A stretch of DNA of 64,000 nt from Pelagibacteraceae bacterium AG-319-F18 (lineage in GTDB: Bacteria > Pseudomonadota > Alphaproteobacteria > Pelagibacterales > Pelagibacteraceae): the NCBI GenBank assembly GCA_003283905.1, contig QBXA01000007.1:1-64000 (forward strand), given 5' to 3'. The notes below the pieces were generated by a model. The model was not told the origin of the DNA. It did no database searches and saw only the letters and a list, made by a program, of their open reading frames with translations. Below, one piece after another: positions 26,802 through 35,564 of the stretch (position 1 is the stretch's first letter; every line of letters begins with the position of its first letter). Made by a program: the position numbers and the translations under genes.

Positions 26802-28007
26802 ATGTTTAATAGTTTGAAGTTTAAAGTAATTTTATTTGGATTTATTTTTACATTTTTTTCTAGCTTTGGACAGAGTTATTTTCTAGGAATATTTAATTCT
26901 AGCATAAGAGAAACTTTATCAATAACCCATGGACAATTTGGCTCAATTTATGCATCAGCAACTTTGTGTAGTAGTTTATTATTAATTTGGGTAGGAAAGA
27001 AAATAGATGATGTAAACGTTTTTAAGTTTGCATTATTTGTAATTATTCTTTTATCTTTTGCTTGTTTTTTCTTTTCAAAAGTATCATCAGTTTTATTACT
27101 TTTTATTGGAATTTTCCTAATGAGGTTTTCTGGACAAGGAATGATGTCTCATACAGCATCAACAACAATTTCAAGATACTTTACCAAAACAAGAGGGAAA
27201 GCTTTGAGTATAAATTGGATTGGTCTTTCCTCTGCAGAATTCATTCTACCAGTTTTAATAGTTTACTTACTAACAATTATTGATTGGCAAAATCTTTGGA
27301 TTATATTTTCAATTACAGTTTTAATCGTTTTACCGATTGCCTCTTTTTTATTAATCAAAAATTTAAACTTAGATTCGAGAGAAGCAATTGATGAAAATAT
27401 TAAGCAAGTTGAAATTAAACAATGGAAGAGAAAAGAAGTTATTAAAGATTATAGATTCTATATAATCAGTCTTAACATGTTAGCTATGCCATGGATTTTT
27501 AGTGGTTATGCAGTTTTTCAATCTTTTGTTCAAACTTCAAAAGGTTGGGGACCCTATGTAATCGCACAATCATTTATGTCTTACTCAATTTTTTCTGTTC
27601 TTACATTGTTTTTGTCAGGTTTTTTAATTGATAAATTTTCAAGTAGAAAACTTTTAATTTATATGAATATTCCACTATTGTTAGCGGCGATTATCTTATT
27701 CTTTTTTGATACACCAATTATAGCATTCATATATTTAGGTTTAGTTGGAAGTTCTAACGGATTTGCAAATATATTAGGATCTTCTACTTGGGCAGAGTTG
27801 TATGGAGTTAAATATATAGGATCAATCAAAGCTTTATCTACAGCGTTAATGGTTTTTGCTACAGCTTTTGGTGTAGCTTTATTTGGATTTTTAATAGATA
27901 TTGGTTTTTCAGTAGGAGATATTGCAGCTATATCAGGCATATATATATTCATCTCTTTAATCCTTCTTTTTTTAATAAGAAAAAGATTAAATCCAGTATT
28001 AATTTAG
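26802..28007 (+). CDS. Major facilitator superfamily transporter
   Basis: The 401-residue protein has about twelve hydrophobic segments in two halves. The loop after helix 2 reads WVGKKIDDVNVF, a variant of the family's G-x3-D-R-x-G motif. FLIDKFSSRKLL is its counterpart in the second half. The N-terminal GQSYFLGIFNSSIRETLSIT is typical of oxalate/formate-antiporter-like carriers. It diverges from the dehydrogenase with a 14-bp gap. Substrate unknown. Confidence 0.85.
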   Translation: MFNSLKFKVILFGFIFTFFSSFGQSYFLGIFNSSIRETLSITHGQFGSIYASATLCSSLLLIWVGKKIDDVNVFKFALFVIILLSFACFFFSKVSSVLLLFIGIFLMRFSGQGMMSHTASTTISRYFTKTRGKALSINWIGLSSAEFILPVLIVYLLTIIDWQNLWIIFSITVLIVLPIASFLLIKNLNLDSREAIDENIKQVEIKQWKRKEVIKDYRFYIISLNMLAMPWIFSGYAVFQSFVQTSKGWGPYVIAQSFMSYSIFSVLTLFLSGFLIDKFSSRKLLIYMNIPLLLAAIILFFFDTPIIAFIYLGLVGSSNGFANILGSSTWAELYGVKYIGSIKALSTALMVFATAFGVALFGFLIDIGFSVGDIAAISGIYIFISLILLFLIRKRLNPVLI

Positions 28008-28014
28008 AAAACAC

Positions 28015-28041
28015 TTGCTTTTTTGAATTCTCAGGTATAAA
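28015..28041 (+). promoter_or_regulatory. Candidate promoter of rpoZ
   Basis: TTGCTT at 28015-28020 and TATAAA at 28036-28041 are 15 bp apart in a 43-bp gap. The implied transcription start lies within a few bases of the rpoZ ATG at 28051, so the 5' leader would be very short. Confidence 0.45.
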
Positions 28042-28050
28042 TAACCCGCC

Positions 28051-28587
28051 ATGGCTAGAGTTACCGTTGAAGACTGCATAGATAAAGTAGAAAGTCCATA
28101 CGAATTGGTATTAGTTGCTAAAGAAAGAGCTACTCAATTAAATTCAGGTATAGAACCAACAATTGAGAGAGATAACGATAAAAATACTGTTATTTCTCTA
28201 AGAGAAATTGCAGAAGAAAAAATTAAAGTTTCAGATTTAACTGAAAGTGCTGTTTACAAACTTAGAAAACATGTTGAGCAAGTTGATGATGGCGCTGAGG
28301 ATGATGAAGAAATAGGTGATGATTTTGAAAACATGTATAAAGGAGAAATTTCAAAAAGTGGAACACCAATTTTACCTTCTAAGAGAGCTAGAAAAACTCC
28401 AGAAAAAATTCAAGTTTCTCAAGAAGATCTAGCTGAATTATCAGAAACTGCTAAACCTGATGTTGATATATCAGCTGACGAAGAAACAATGAATGAACAA
28501 GGCGAAGTATCATTAGATGAAGTTTCAGAACAAGAAAATCAAGAAGCAGAAGTAAATTCAGAAGATTCAGACGCTTCAAACTCATAG
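28051..28587 (+). CDS. rpoZ: RNA polymerase omega subunit with long acidic C-terminal tail
   Basis: Residues 1-75 are standard omega: MARVTVEDCIDKVESPYELV, then VLVAKERATQLNSG, ending near SLREIAEEKI. Omega latches the beta-prime subunit during polymerase assembly. The remaining ~100 residues are unusual: EDDEEIGDDFE, a short basic patch (SKRARKTPEK) and a further Glu/Asp/Ser-rich tail to the C-terminus. That makes it about twice the length of E. coli omega. The extension looks disordered and low in complexity. dusA follows 22 bp downstream. Confidence 0.92.
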   Translation: MARVTVEDCIDKVESPYELVLVAKERATQLNSGIEPTIERDNDKNTVISLREIAEEKIKVSDLTESAVYKLRKHVEQVDDGAEDDEEIGDDFENMYKGEISKSGTPILPSKRARKTPEKIQVSQEDLAELSETAKPDVDISADEETMNEQGEVSLDEVSEQENQEAEVNSEDSDASNS

Positions 28588-28609
28588 TAAAATCATATAA
28601 AGTTAAATT

Positions 28610-29602
28610 ATGAACAGGAAAGTATCAGTTGCTCCTATGATGGATTGCACAGATCGTCATGAGCGTTACTTTTTAAGATTGATTTCAAAAAATACACTTC
28701 TTTATACAGAAATGATTGTTGATGAAGCAATTAATAGAGGTGATAAAAAAAAATTACTCGGATTTAATATTAATGAAAAACCCGTTGCTCTTCAATTAGG
28801 TGGATCTTCTCCAAAACTTTTAGCTGAAGCTTCAAAAATAGGCGAAGATTTTGGTTATGATGAAATTAATTTAAATTTAGGTTGTCCAAGTAGAAAAGTT
28901 GAAAAAGGTAAATTTGGCGCTTGTTTAATGAAAGAGCCTAATTTAGTTGCAGATTGTTTAAGTAAAATGCAAGCTTCAACAAATTTACCAGTGACTATTA
29001 AAACTAGAATTGGTTATGATGATGTTGAAGATTATGAAAATCTTAATAATTTTATCTCAAAATTAAAACAAACAGGAGTTAAAACATTTATCATTCATGC
29101 AAGAAAAGCAATGTTAGGAAAATTCACTCCTAAGCAAAATTTGAATATTCCTTCTTTAAAATATGATTACGTTTATAAATTAAAGCAAGACTTTCCAAAT
29201 GAAGAAATAATTATTAACGGTGGAATAACATCTGTTGATCAAATTAAACCTCATCTTAAAAAAACTGATGGAGTTATGATTGGAAGAGCAGCATATCATA
29301 CGCCTTATATGTTAACCGATATTGAAAAAGAAATTTTTAATAATGAAGATGTTCCAAGTAGACAAGATGTAATTGAACAATTAATTCCATATGTAAAAGA
29401 TGAGATTAAGAAGGGCACGAGATTAAATCAAATAATGAGGCACACTATAGGTTTGTTTCATGGACAAACTGGTGCTAGTTACTGGAAAAGATATTTAAGT
29501 GAAAATATGTGTGTGAGAGATGCAGATGTTAAAAAAATTGATCACATTATGGATAAGATTAAATATAATAATATTGATACAAGTGTAGGACAATCTGCTT
29601 AA
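28610..29602 (+). CDS. dusA: tRNA-dihydrouridine synthase A
   Basis: The 330-residue FMN-dependent TIM barrel opens VSVAPMMDCTDRHERYFLRL, the DusA signature. It has the catalytic cysteine in LNLGCPSRKVEKGKFGACLM and IIHARKAMLGKFTPKQN. It reduces U20/U20a in tRNA D-loops. The C-terminal helical tRNA-binding region contains RHTIGLFHGQTGASYWKRYL. Length is normal for DusA. Confidence 0.94.
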   Translation: MNRKVSVAPMMDCTDRHERYFLRLISKNTLLYTEMIVDEAINRGDKKKLLGFNINEKPVALQLGGSSPKLLAEASKIGEDFGYDEINLNLGCPSRKVEKGKFGACLMKEPNLVADCLSKMQASTNLPVTIKTRIGYDDVEDYENLNNFISKLKQTGVKTFIIHARKAMLGKFTPKQNLNIPSLKYDYVYKLKQDFPNEEIIINGGITSVDQIKPHLKKTDGVMIGRAAYHTPYMLTDIEKEIFNNEDVPSRQDVIEQLIPYVKDEIKKGTRLNQIMRHTIGLFHGQTGASYWKRYLSENMCVRDADVKKIDHIMDKIKYNNIDTSVGQSA

Positions 29603-29642
29603 TTCAATTTTAGCAAACGAATACAGTTATTTTATTTTATTA

Positions 29643-30428
29643 ATGGTACTCACAGCAGTACCTGTTGGTTTTGTTGCTGGTTTATTTGGTATTGGTGGTG
29701 GTTTAATTACCGTTCCATTTCTTTATTATATTTTTGGTCAACTTGGAATTGATCAGCAATATATTATGCACTTAGCAGTAGGAACTTCTTTTGCAATTAT
29801 AATTCCAACATCAATAGTATCAGTTTTAACTCATCATAAATTTAATGCTGTAGATTTTAGTGTAGTTAAAAATTATGGTATATTTGTAGTTATAGGCGTA
29901 ATCATTGGAACAATTTTTGCTGCAACTTTAAAAACAAAATCTCTAGTACTCTTTTTTTCAATAGTAATTTTATTTTTAGGCATTTATTTGCTTTTAATAA
30001 AAGAAAAAGAGCAAAACATAATATCTGAAATGAAATTATATTTAAAAATTTTGCTTGGTTTCATTGTTGGTTTTATTTCATCCATAATGGGTATTGGTGG
30101 TGCAATAATGAATGTTCCAATTCTTAAATTCTTTGGTTATTCAATTAATAAAGCAATTGGTAGTGCAGCAGCTATTGGTTTTTTAATTGCATTATTTGGT
30201 GCAACAGGTTTTTTAATCTCAGGGAGCTATTTAAAAACAAATTTACCTTTAAGTATTGGGTTTTTAAATATTCCAGCTTTTTTAATCTTTATCCCAATTA
30301 CAACTTTTATGGCAAGACTGGGGGCAAGAACTGTTCATAAGATAGATAAAAATAAAATTAGTAAATTTTTTGGTATTTTCTTATTAATAGTTGCAGTTAA
30401 GTTTTTCTACGAATACTTAAAATTATAA
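29643..30428 (+). CDS. TauE/SafE-family membrane exporter
   Basis: The 261-residue protein has about eight membrane helices in two halves, each with the family GIGGG-type motif: GLFGIGGGLITVPFLYYIFG and SIMGIGGAIMNVPILKFFGY. These transport sulfonates, sulfoacetate or sulfite. The annotated ATG begins inside a hydrophobic stretch. The open frame extends upstream to about 29589 without an ATG, GTG or TTG, so the true start could be an unusual codon upstream. The HIT gene follows by 2 bp. Confidence 0.82.
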   Translation: MVLTAVPVGFVAGLFGIGGGLITVPFLYYIFGQLGIDQQYIMHLAVGTSFAIIIPTSIVSVLTHHKFNAVDFSVVKNYGIFVVIGVIIGTIFAATLKTKSLVLFFSIVILFLGIYLLLIKEKEQNIISEMKLYLKILLGFIVGFISSIMGIGGAIMNVPILKFFGYSINKAIGSAAAIGFLIALFGATGFLISGSYLKTNLPLSIGFLNIPAFLIFIPITTFMARLGARTVHKIDKNKISKFFGIFLLIVAVKFFYEYLKL

Positions 30429-30430
30429 AT

Positions 30431-30832
30431 ATGTCTTTTAAAATTGATAAGAAATTTTTAAAGTCTTCACATCATATAACAGATTTTAAATTATGTAGTA
30501 TTAGGCTTCATGATAATTCTAAATTTCCATGGGTTATTCTAATTCCTAAAAGAAATAAGATTACTGATATGAGTGATCTTAATTCTAAAGATCAGATTTT
30601 GCTTATGAAAGAAATTGTTTATGTGAGTAAAGTTATGAAAAAATTATTTAAAACTACAAAACTTAATATTGAAAAAATTGGTAATATTGTCCCCCAATTA
30701 CACATTCATATTATAGCCAGAAGTAAAAAAGACAGTTCATGGCCACTATCAGTTTGGGTTGTTAAGAGTAAAAATTATTCAAAAGTATCTTTAATGAAAA
30801 TTTTAAAAAAGGTTAGGGGTGAATTTAAATAA
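30431..30832 (+). CDS. HIT-domain nucleotide-binding protein
   Basis: The 133-residue histidine-triad protein has FPWVILIPKRNKITDMSDL and the active-site segment IGNIVPQLHIHIIARSKKD, where the histidine triad is shortened to HIHII. A tryptophan-rich end (SWPLSVWVV) is typical of the proteobacterial HIT subfamily near TauE or transport genes. Such proteins hydrolyse nucleoside phosphoramidates or dinucleotides. Confidence 0.85.
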   Translation: MSFKIDKKFLKSSHHITDFKLCSIRLHDNSKFPWVILIPKRNKITDMSDLNSKDQILLMKEIVYVSKVMKKLFKTTKLNIEKIGNIVPQLHIHIIARSKKDSSWPLSVWVVKSKNYSKVSLMKILKKVRGEFK

Positions 30833-30865
30833 AAAGAGGTGATTTCAGTCTCCCTCCATCACCTC
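30831..30865 (-). terminator. Terminator on the minus strand, for the phosphohexomutase transcript
   Basis: GAGGTGAT (30836-30843) pairs with ATCACCTC (30858-30865), giving an 8-bp stem and a 14-nt loop. Read on the minus strand it is followed by five T from the A-run at 30831-30835. It also lies just after the HIT gene on the plus strand, but has no T-run in that direction. Confidence 0.65.
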
Positions 30866-30985
30866 ACACAATCTTTGTAATTGATTCTCTTAGATTTAAT
30901 GAACACTTACTAGTTGAATCTTATACTTATTAAGACCTATTTTAAGAGAACAATGATAATTAAGAGTTTGATTATTTTTTATTGA

Positions 30986-32440
30986 CTAAATTTTTTGATC
31001 GTATTCGCCTATTTTTCCAGTTTTTTGAAGCAAATCATTAATAAAATCAAAGATTTTCTTCTTTCTAATATCTGAAGTTGGGCTTTCTGTAACAATCACT
31101 AACGAAGGTTTGTTTGAAGAAGCTCTTATTAATCCCCAAGAACCGTCTTCAAAAGAAAATCTTATACCATTAACAGTCAGAACCTCTGTTATTATTTGAT
31201 CATCAATTTTAGTTTTACTGTTTTTAATTTCTTTAATTTGTTTAACTAATTCATCAACTACTTGGTATTTTTCTTCATCTTTACAAAAGGGGGCCATAGT
31301 TGGTGTTTGATAAGTGTTAGGTAATTCATTCATGATTTTATTCATCTTTTTATTTTGATTGTTTAATAAATGACACACATGAATTGCTGAATTGATTCCA
31401 TCATCATAACCATATCCTAAAGGTTGATTAAAAAAGAAGTGTCCACTTTTTTCAAATCCAGCTAATGCTTTTTCAATGTTTACTTTTCTTTTAATATGAG
31501 AGTGTCCTGTTTTCCAATAGATAGTTTCACAGTTATTTTGTAACAAAACCTTATCTTTTGAATATAATCCAGTTGATTTAACATCTACAACAAACTTAGA
31601 ATTTTTGTGTTTTGTTGATAGATTTCTTGCAATCAATAATCCTATTTTATCAGAAAATATTTCATTTCCTTGATTATCAATAACACCAACTCTATCTCCA
31701 TCACCATCAAATCCAAAGCCTATGTCTGCATTATTATCTTTAACAGCTTTAGCAATTGCGTGAAGCATCTCTAAATCTTCTGGATTTGGATTATATTTAG
31801 GAAAAGTCCAATCTAATTCACAATCAAGCTCAATTACTTCACAACCAATTCCTCTTAAAATATCTGGGGCAAATATACCTGCTGTACCGTTACCACAAGC
31901 AACAACTGCTTTTAATTTTTTGTTAATTTTATTACCTGATATTAAATCATCTTTATAAACTTGTTGAAAATTTTCTATTTTTTTTTCATTTCCTTCACCT
32001 GAGGTAAATTTTTCATTTAAGGTGATATCTTTTAATTCTTTCATTTCTTCAGGTGCATGTGTTAGACCTTTTTTGATACCCATTTTTACACCAGTCCAAC
32101 CGTTTTCATTATGACTCGCTGTTACCATTGCAACTGCATCAGCATCTAAATTAAATTGAGCAAAATAGACCATTGGAGATAGTGCTAAACCTACATCTTC
32201 AATATTACATCCAGTAGATAGCAGTCCTTTTTTAAGAGCAATTTTAATTTCTTCACTATAAGATCTATAGTCATGACCAACTATTACTCTTGGGTTATTT
32301 TTTTTAGTATGAATTTTTATTTGAGTTCCTAAACCTTTACCTAGATTCTTGATTCCTTGGCTATTAATATCCTTCTCATACAACCATCGAGCGTCATATT
32401 CTCTAAAACCATAAGGATCTATTTTTATTTTTTCATTCAT
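30986..32440 (-). CDS. Phosphomannomutase/phosphoglucomutase
   Basis: The 484-residue alpha-D-phosphohexomutase has the phosphoserine loop VTASHNENGWTGVKMG near residue 107 and the metal loop FGFDGDGDRVGV near residue 240. The sugar-binding GFEKSGHFFF lies near residue 330, and the phosphate-contacting RASSNKPSLVIV near the C-terminus. It resembles AlgC/ManB enzymes, interconverting hexose-6- and hexose-1-phosphates for surface sugars. A plus-strand promoter region for nrdA lies beyond its start. Confidence 0.92.
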   Translation of the reverse strand: MNEKIKIDPYGFREYDARWLYEKDINSQGIKNLGKGLGTQIKIHTKKNNPRVIVGHDYRSYSEEIKIALKKGLLSTGCNIEDVGLALSPMVYFAQFNLDADAVAMVTASHNENGWTGVKMGIKKGLTHAPEEMKELKDITLNEKFTSGEGNEKKIENFQQVYKDDLISGNKINKKLKAVVACGNGTAGIFAPDILRGIGCEVIELDCELDWTFPKYNPNPEDLEMLHAIAKAVKDNNADIGFGFDGDGDRVGVIDNQGNEIFSDKIGLLIARNLSTKHKNSKFVVDVKSTGLYSKDKVLLQNNCETIYWKTGHSHIKRKVNIEKALAGFEKSGHFFFNQPLGYGYDDGINSAIHVCHLLNNQNKKMNKIMNELPNTYQTPTMAPFCKDEEKYQVVDELVKQIKEIKNSKTKIDDQIITEVLTVNGIRFSFEDGSWGLIRASSNKPSLVIVTESPTSDIRKKKIFDFINDLLQKTGKIGEYDQKI

Positions 32441-32547
32441 TTGCTAATTACTTACTCTTTTTAAATATTTTTATTGATATTTTTTTTGCTTTGTTCTATA
32501 AATGTTCTGTTGATTAATTATTTATATAGTATATCAACATAAAACGC

Positions 32548-32593
32548 ACACAACATATAGTTGTTTTCGTCAAAATAACAAAATATAGTATTA
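32548..32593 (+). promoter_or_regulatory. Candidate pair of NrdR boxes upstream of nrdA
   Basis: ACACAACATATAGTTG (32548-32563) matches 13 of 16 positions of the NrdR-box consensus acaCwAtATaTwGtgt as I recall it. A weaker copy begins at 32578, 30 bp downstream, close to the paired spacing usual for NrdR. NrdR represses ribonucleotide reductase genes. The second box is degenerate, so the pair is a candidate only. Confidence 0.5.
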
Positions 32594-32596
32594 AAT

Positions 32597-34534
32597 ATGA
32601 ATAAGGTTTTATCTCAGGCACTAAAGAAAGCTGTCTCCGAATATAGCCCAGAAGTAAAAGATGTATCAAAAGGAAATAGACCAGATCTTTTTTCATTAAG
32701 CAACGAAACTGAATTATTTCAAAATGATAAAGGTATCATAATTAAGATCGATAGATCTAAAGATACAAATTTAACAGACTTTGGTAAAGCAACTTTAAAA
32801 GATAGATATCTTGGACACAACGAATCTTTTCAAGATTTATTTGCACGTGTCGCAAGTTCATACGCAGACGATAATTTACACGCACAAAGAATTTACAACT
32901 ACATAAGCAACCTTTGGTTTATGCCGGCAACACCTGTTCTATCAAACGGTGGAACCAAAAGAGGTTTACCTATATCATGTTTTTTAAATGAAGCATCAGA
33001 TAGTCTAGGAGGAATTCTTGATCTTTGGAGTGAAAATGTTTGGTTAGCTGCAAAGGGTGGAGGCATTGGAAGTTACTGGGGCAACCTTAGATCTATTGGT
33101 GAGAAAATTGGTAAAGTTGGAAAAACATCTGGAATAATTCCTTTCATTAAAGTTATGGATTCATTAACGATGGCAATTAGTCAAGGATCTTTAAGAAGAG
33201 GATCTGCTGCTTGTTACTTACCAGTTGACCATCCTGAAATAGAAGAATTTATTGAAATGAGAAGACCTACAGGAGGTGACCCAAATAGAAAAGCATTAAA
33301 TTTACATCATGGTGTTTTGCTTTCTGATGCTTTTATGAGAGCTGTTGAAACTGATGAACAGTGGGCACTAAAAAGTCCTGCAGATGGTACGGTTCAACAA
33401 ACAATATCAGCAAGAAATTTATGGATAAGATTATTAACTGCAAGAATTGAGACAGGAGAGCCTTACATAATTTATATAGATACAGTTAATAGATTAATTC
33501 CACAACATCATAAGCTAGCTAACTTAACAGTTAAAACATCAAACCTATGTAGTGAAATAACCTTACCTACTGGAATTGATAAAGATGGAAGAGACAGGAC
33601 AGCTGTATGTTGTTTATCATCATTGAATTTAGAAAAGTATGATGAATGGAAAGATGATCCGGATATAATCAAAGATGTAATGAGATTTTTAGATAATGTT
33701 TTGTCTGATTTTATAGACAAAGCTCCAGACCAATTTAAGGATGCAAAATATTCTGCTGAAAGAGAAAGAAGTGTTGGATTAGGTGTGATGGGTTTTCATT
33801 CTTTTTTACAAAAAAATAGAATTCCACTTGAGTCAGTAATGGCTAAATCTTGGAATAAAAAAATATTTAAACAAATTGATGAACAGGTAAATCAGGCGTC
33901 AAAAGATTTAGCTGAAGAAAGAGGAGCTTGTCCTGATGCTGCTGAATATGGTTACAAAGAAAGATTTTCTAACAAAACCGCTATAGCTCCAACAGCTTCA
34001 ATTTCTATAATTTGTGGTGGCGCTTCTCCAGGAGTAGAACCTATAGCTGCAAATAGCTATACTCACAAAACGTTGTCTGGTTCATTCAATGTTAGAAACA
34101 GATATTTAGAAGAAATATTGCAAAGTCACGGTAAAAATGATGACGAAACTTGGTCTACTATCACCACGAATCAAGGCTCTGTATCTCATTTGAATTTTTT
34201 AACAGATCTAGAAAAAGATGTCTTTAAAACTGCTTTTGAACTTAATCAAAAGTGGATTATTGAATTAAGTGGAGACAGAACTCCTTTTATATCTCAAGCC
34301 CAGTCAGTAAATTTATTTTTACCAGCAGATGTTCATAAAAAAGAATTACATAAAATTCACTTTGATGCTTGGAAGAAAGGTTTAAAGAGCCTTTATTATT
34401 GTAGATCAAAATCAATTCAAAGAGCAGAAAATATTAATGATGCAAAATCAACAGATATTATGGCTAATGTTTATAAAAATAAAGCAACCAAAACAGAAGA
34501 ACCAGAATACGAAGAGTGTCTATCATGTCAATAG
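32597..34534 (+). CDS. nrdA: Ribonucleoside-diphosphate reductase alpha subunit, class I
   Basis: The 645-residue protein has the barrel entrance TLKDRYLGHNESFQDLFARV, WFMPATPVLSNGG, SLRRGSAACYLPVDH and the active-site N-x-C-x-E in TSNLCSEITLPTG. It ends in ECLSCQ, whose cysteine pair is the C-terminal redox relay. The catalytic domain starts by residue ~65, leaving no room for the ~90-residue N-terminal ATP-cone of E. coli NrdA, so dATP feedback through that domain is absent. nrdB follows with a 10-bp overlap. Confidence 0.94.
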   Translation: MNKVLSQALKKAVSEYSPEVKDVSKGNRPDLFSLSNETELFQNDKGIIIKIDRSKDTNLTDFGKATLKDRYLGHNESFQDLFARVASSYADDNLHAQRIYNYISNLWFMPATPVLSNGGTKRGLPISCFLNEASDSLGGILDLWSENVWLAAKGGGIGSYWGNLRSIGEKIGKVGKTSGIIPFIKVMDSLTMAISQGSLRRGSAACYLPVDHPEIEEFIEMRRPTGGDPNRKALNLHHGVLLSDAFMRAVETDEQWALKSPADGTVQQTISARNLWIRLLTARIETGEPYIIYIDTVNRLIPQHHKLANLTVKTSNLCSEITLPTGIDKDGRDRTAVCCLSSLNLEKYDEWKDDPDIIKDVMRFLDNVLSDFIDKAPDQFKDAKYSAERERSVGLGVMGFHSFLQKNRIPLESVMAKSWNKKIFKQIDEQVNQASKDLAEERGACPDAAEYGYKERFSNKTAIAPTASISIICGGASPGVEPIAANSYTHKTLSGSFNVRNRYLEEILQSHGKNDDETWSTITTNQGSVSHLNFLTDLEKDVFKTAFELNQKWIIELSGDRTPFISQAQSVNLFLPADVHKKELHKIHFDAWKKGLKSLYYCRSKSIQRAENINDAKSTDIMANVYKNKATKTEEPEYEECLSCQ

Positions 34535-35556
34535 TAGAAAAAACAAATTCAGAAATTATTCAAACTAAAAAAAAGAAAATTATTCAACCAAAGAAAATGG
34601 GATTACTGGTTGAAAATCCAGTTTATAAACCATTTAGATATCCATGGTGTTATGATGCTTGGTTAACTCAGCAAAGAATTCACTGGTTACCAGAAGAAGT
34701 TCCACTTGGTGATGATGTTAGAGATTGGCAAAAAAACTTATCTCAATCAGAAAAAAATTTATTAACTCAGATTTTTAGATTTTTTACTCAAGCAGATGTT
34801 GAGGTTCAAAACTGTTATTTAAGACATTACACTACAGTATTTAAACCAACAGAAGTATTAATGATGATGACAGCTTTTGCTTCAATGGAAACAGTTCACG
34901 TCGCAGCTTACTCACATCTCTTAGATACTATTGGAATGCCGGAGTCTGAATATTCAGCTTTCATGAAGTATAAAGAAATGAAAGATAAATATGATTACAT
35001 GCAAGATTTTAATGTAAATTCAAAAGAAGATATTGCTAAAACTGTAGCTGTGTTCAGTGCTTTTACAGAAGGACTACAATTATTTGCAAGTTTTGCAATT
35101 CTTTTAAATTTTCCAAGACACAACAAAATGAAAGGAATGGGACAAATAGTTACTTGGTCAGTTAGAGACGAAACTCTTCATTGCAATTCTATGATAAGAA
35201 TTTTTAAAGAATTTATTAATGAAAATCCTGAAATCTGGACTCCTAAATTAAAAAAAGAACTTTATGAAGCTTGCAGAACTATTATATCTCATGAAGATGC
35301 TTTCATTGATTTAGCTTTTGAAATGGGTCCAATGGAAGGTTTAACTGCCCAAGAAGTTAAAGATTATATAAGATTTATTGGCAATAGAAGACTTGTGCAG
35401 TTAGGTTTAGAGCCTATTTACGATATTGATAAAAATCCTCTTGGCTGGTTGGATACTATGCTTAATGCTGTGGAACACATGAATTTCTTTGAGGGAAGAG
35501 CTACAGAATACTCTAAGGCATCAACCCAAGGTACTTGGGCAGAAGCTTTTAGTTAA
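34525..35556 (+). CDS. nrdB: Ribonucleoside-diphosphate reductase beta subunit
   Basis: I choose ATG 34525, which overlaps the end of nrdA by 10 bp, over the GTG at 34516; this gives 343 residues. The di-iron ligands are visible in SMETVHVAAYSH, where E and H are ligands and Y matches the radical tyrosine of class Ia. TEGLQLFASFAILL and WSVRDETLHCNSM supply others. It generates the tyrosyl radical used by NrdA. Confidence 0.94.
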   Translation: MSIVEKTNSEIIQTKKKKIIQPKKMGLLVENPVYKPFRYPWCYDAWLTQQRIHWLPEEVPLGDDVRDWQKNLSQSEKNLLTQIFRFFTQADVEVQNCYLRHYTTVFKPTEVLMMMTAFASMETVHVAAYSHLLDTIGMPESEYSAFMKYKEMKDKYDYMQDFNVNSKEDIAKTVAVFSAFTEGLQLFASFAILLNFPRHNKMKGMGQIVTWSVRDETLHCNSMIRIFKEFINENPEIWTPKLKKELYEACRTIISHEDAFIDLAFEMGPMEGLTAQEVKDYIRFIGNRRLVQLGLEPIYDIDKNPLGWLDTMLNAVEHMNFFEGRATEYSKASTQGTWAEAFS

Positions 35557-35564
35557 TTTTTTAA

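Noticed and set aside
30866-30985. Small RNA in the 120-bp gap before the phosphohexomutase end
   Set aside because: No promoter-terminator pair or stable fold could be recognised apart from the hairpin already listed.
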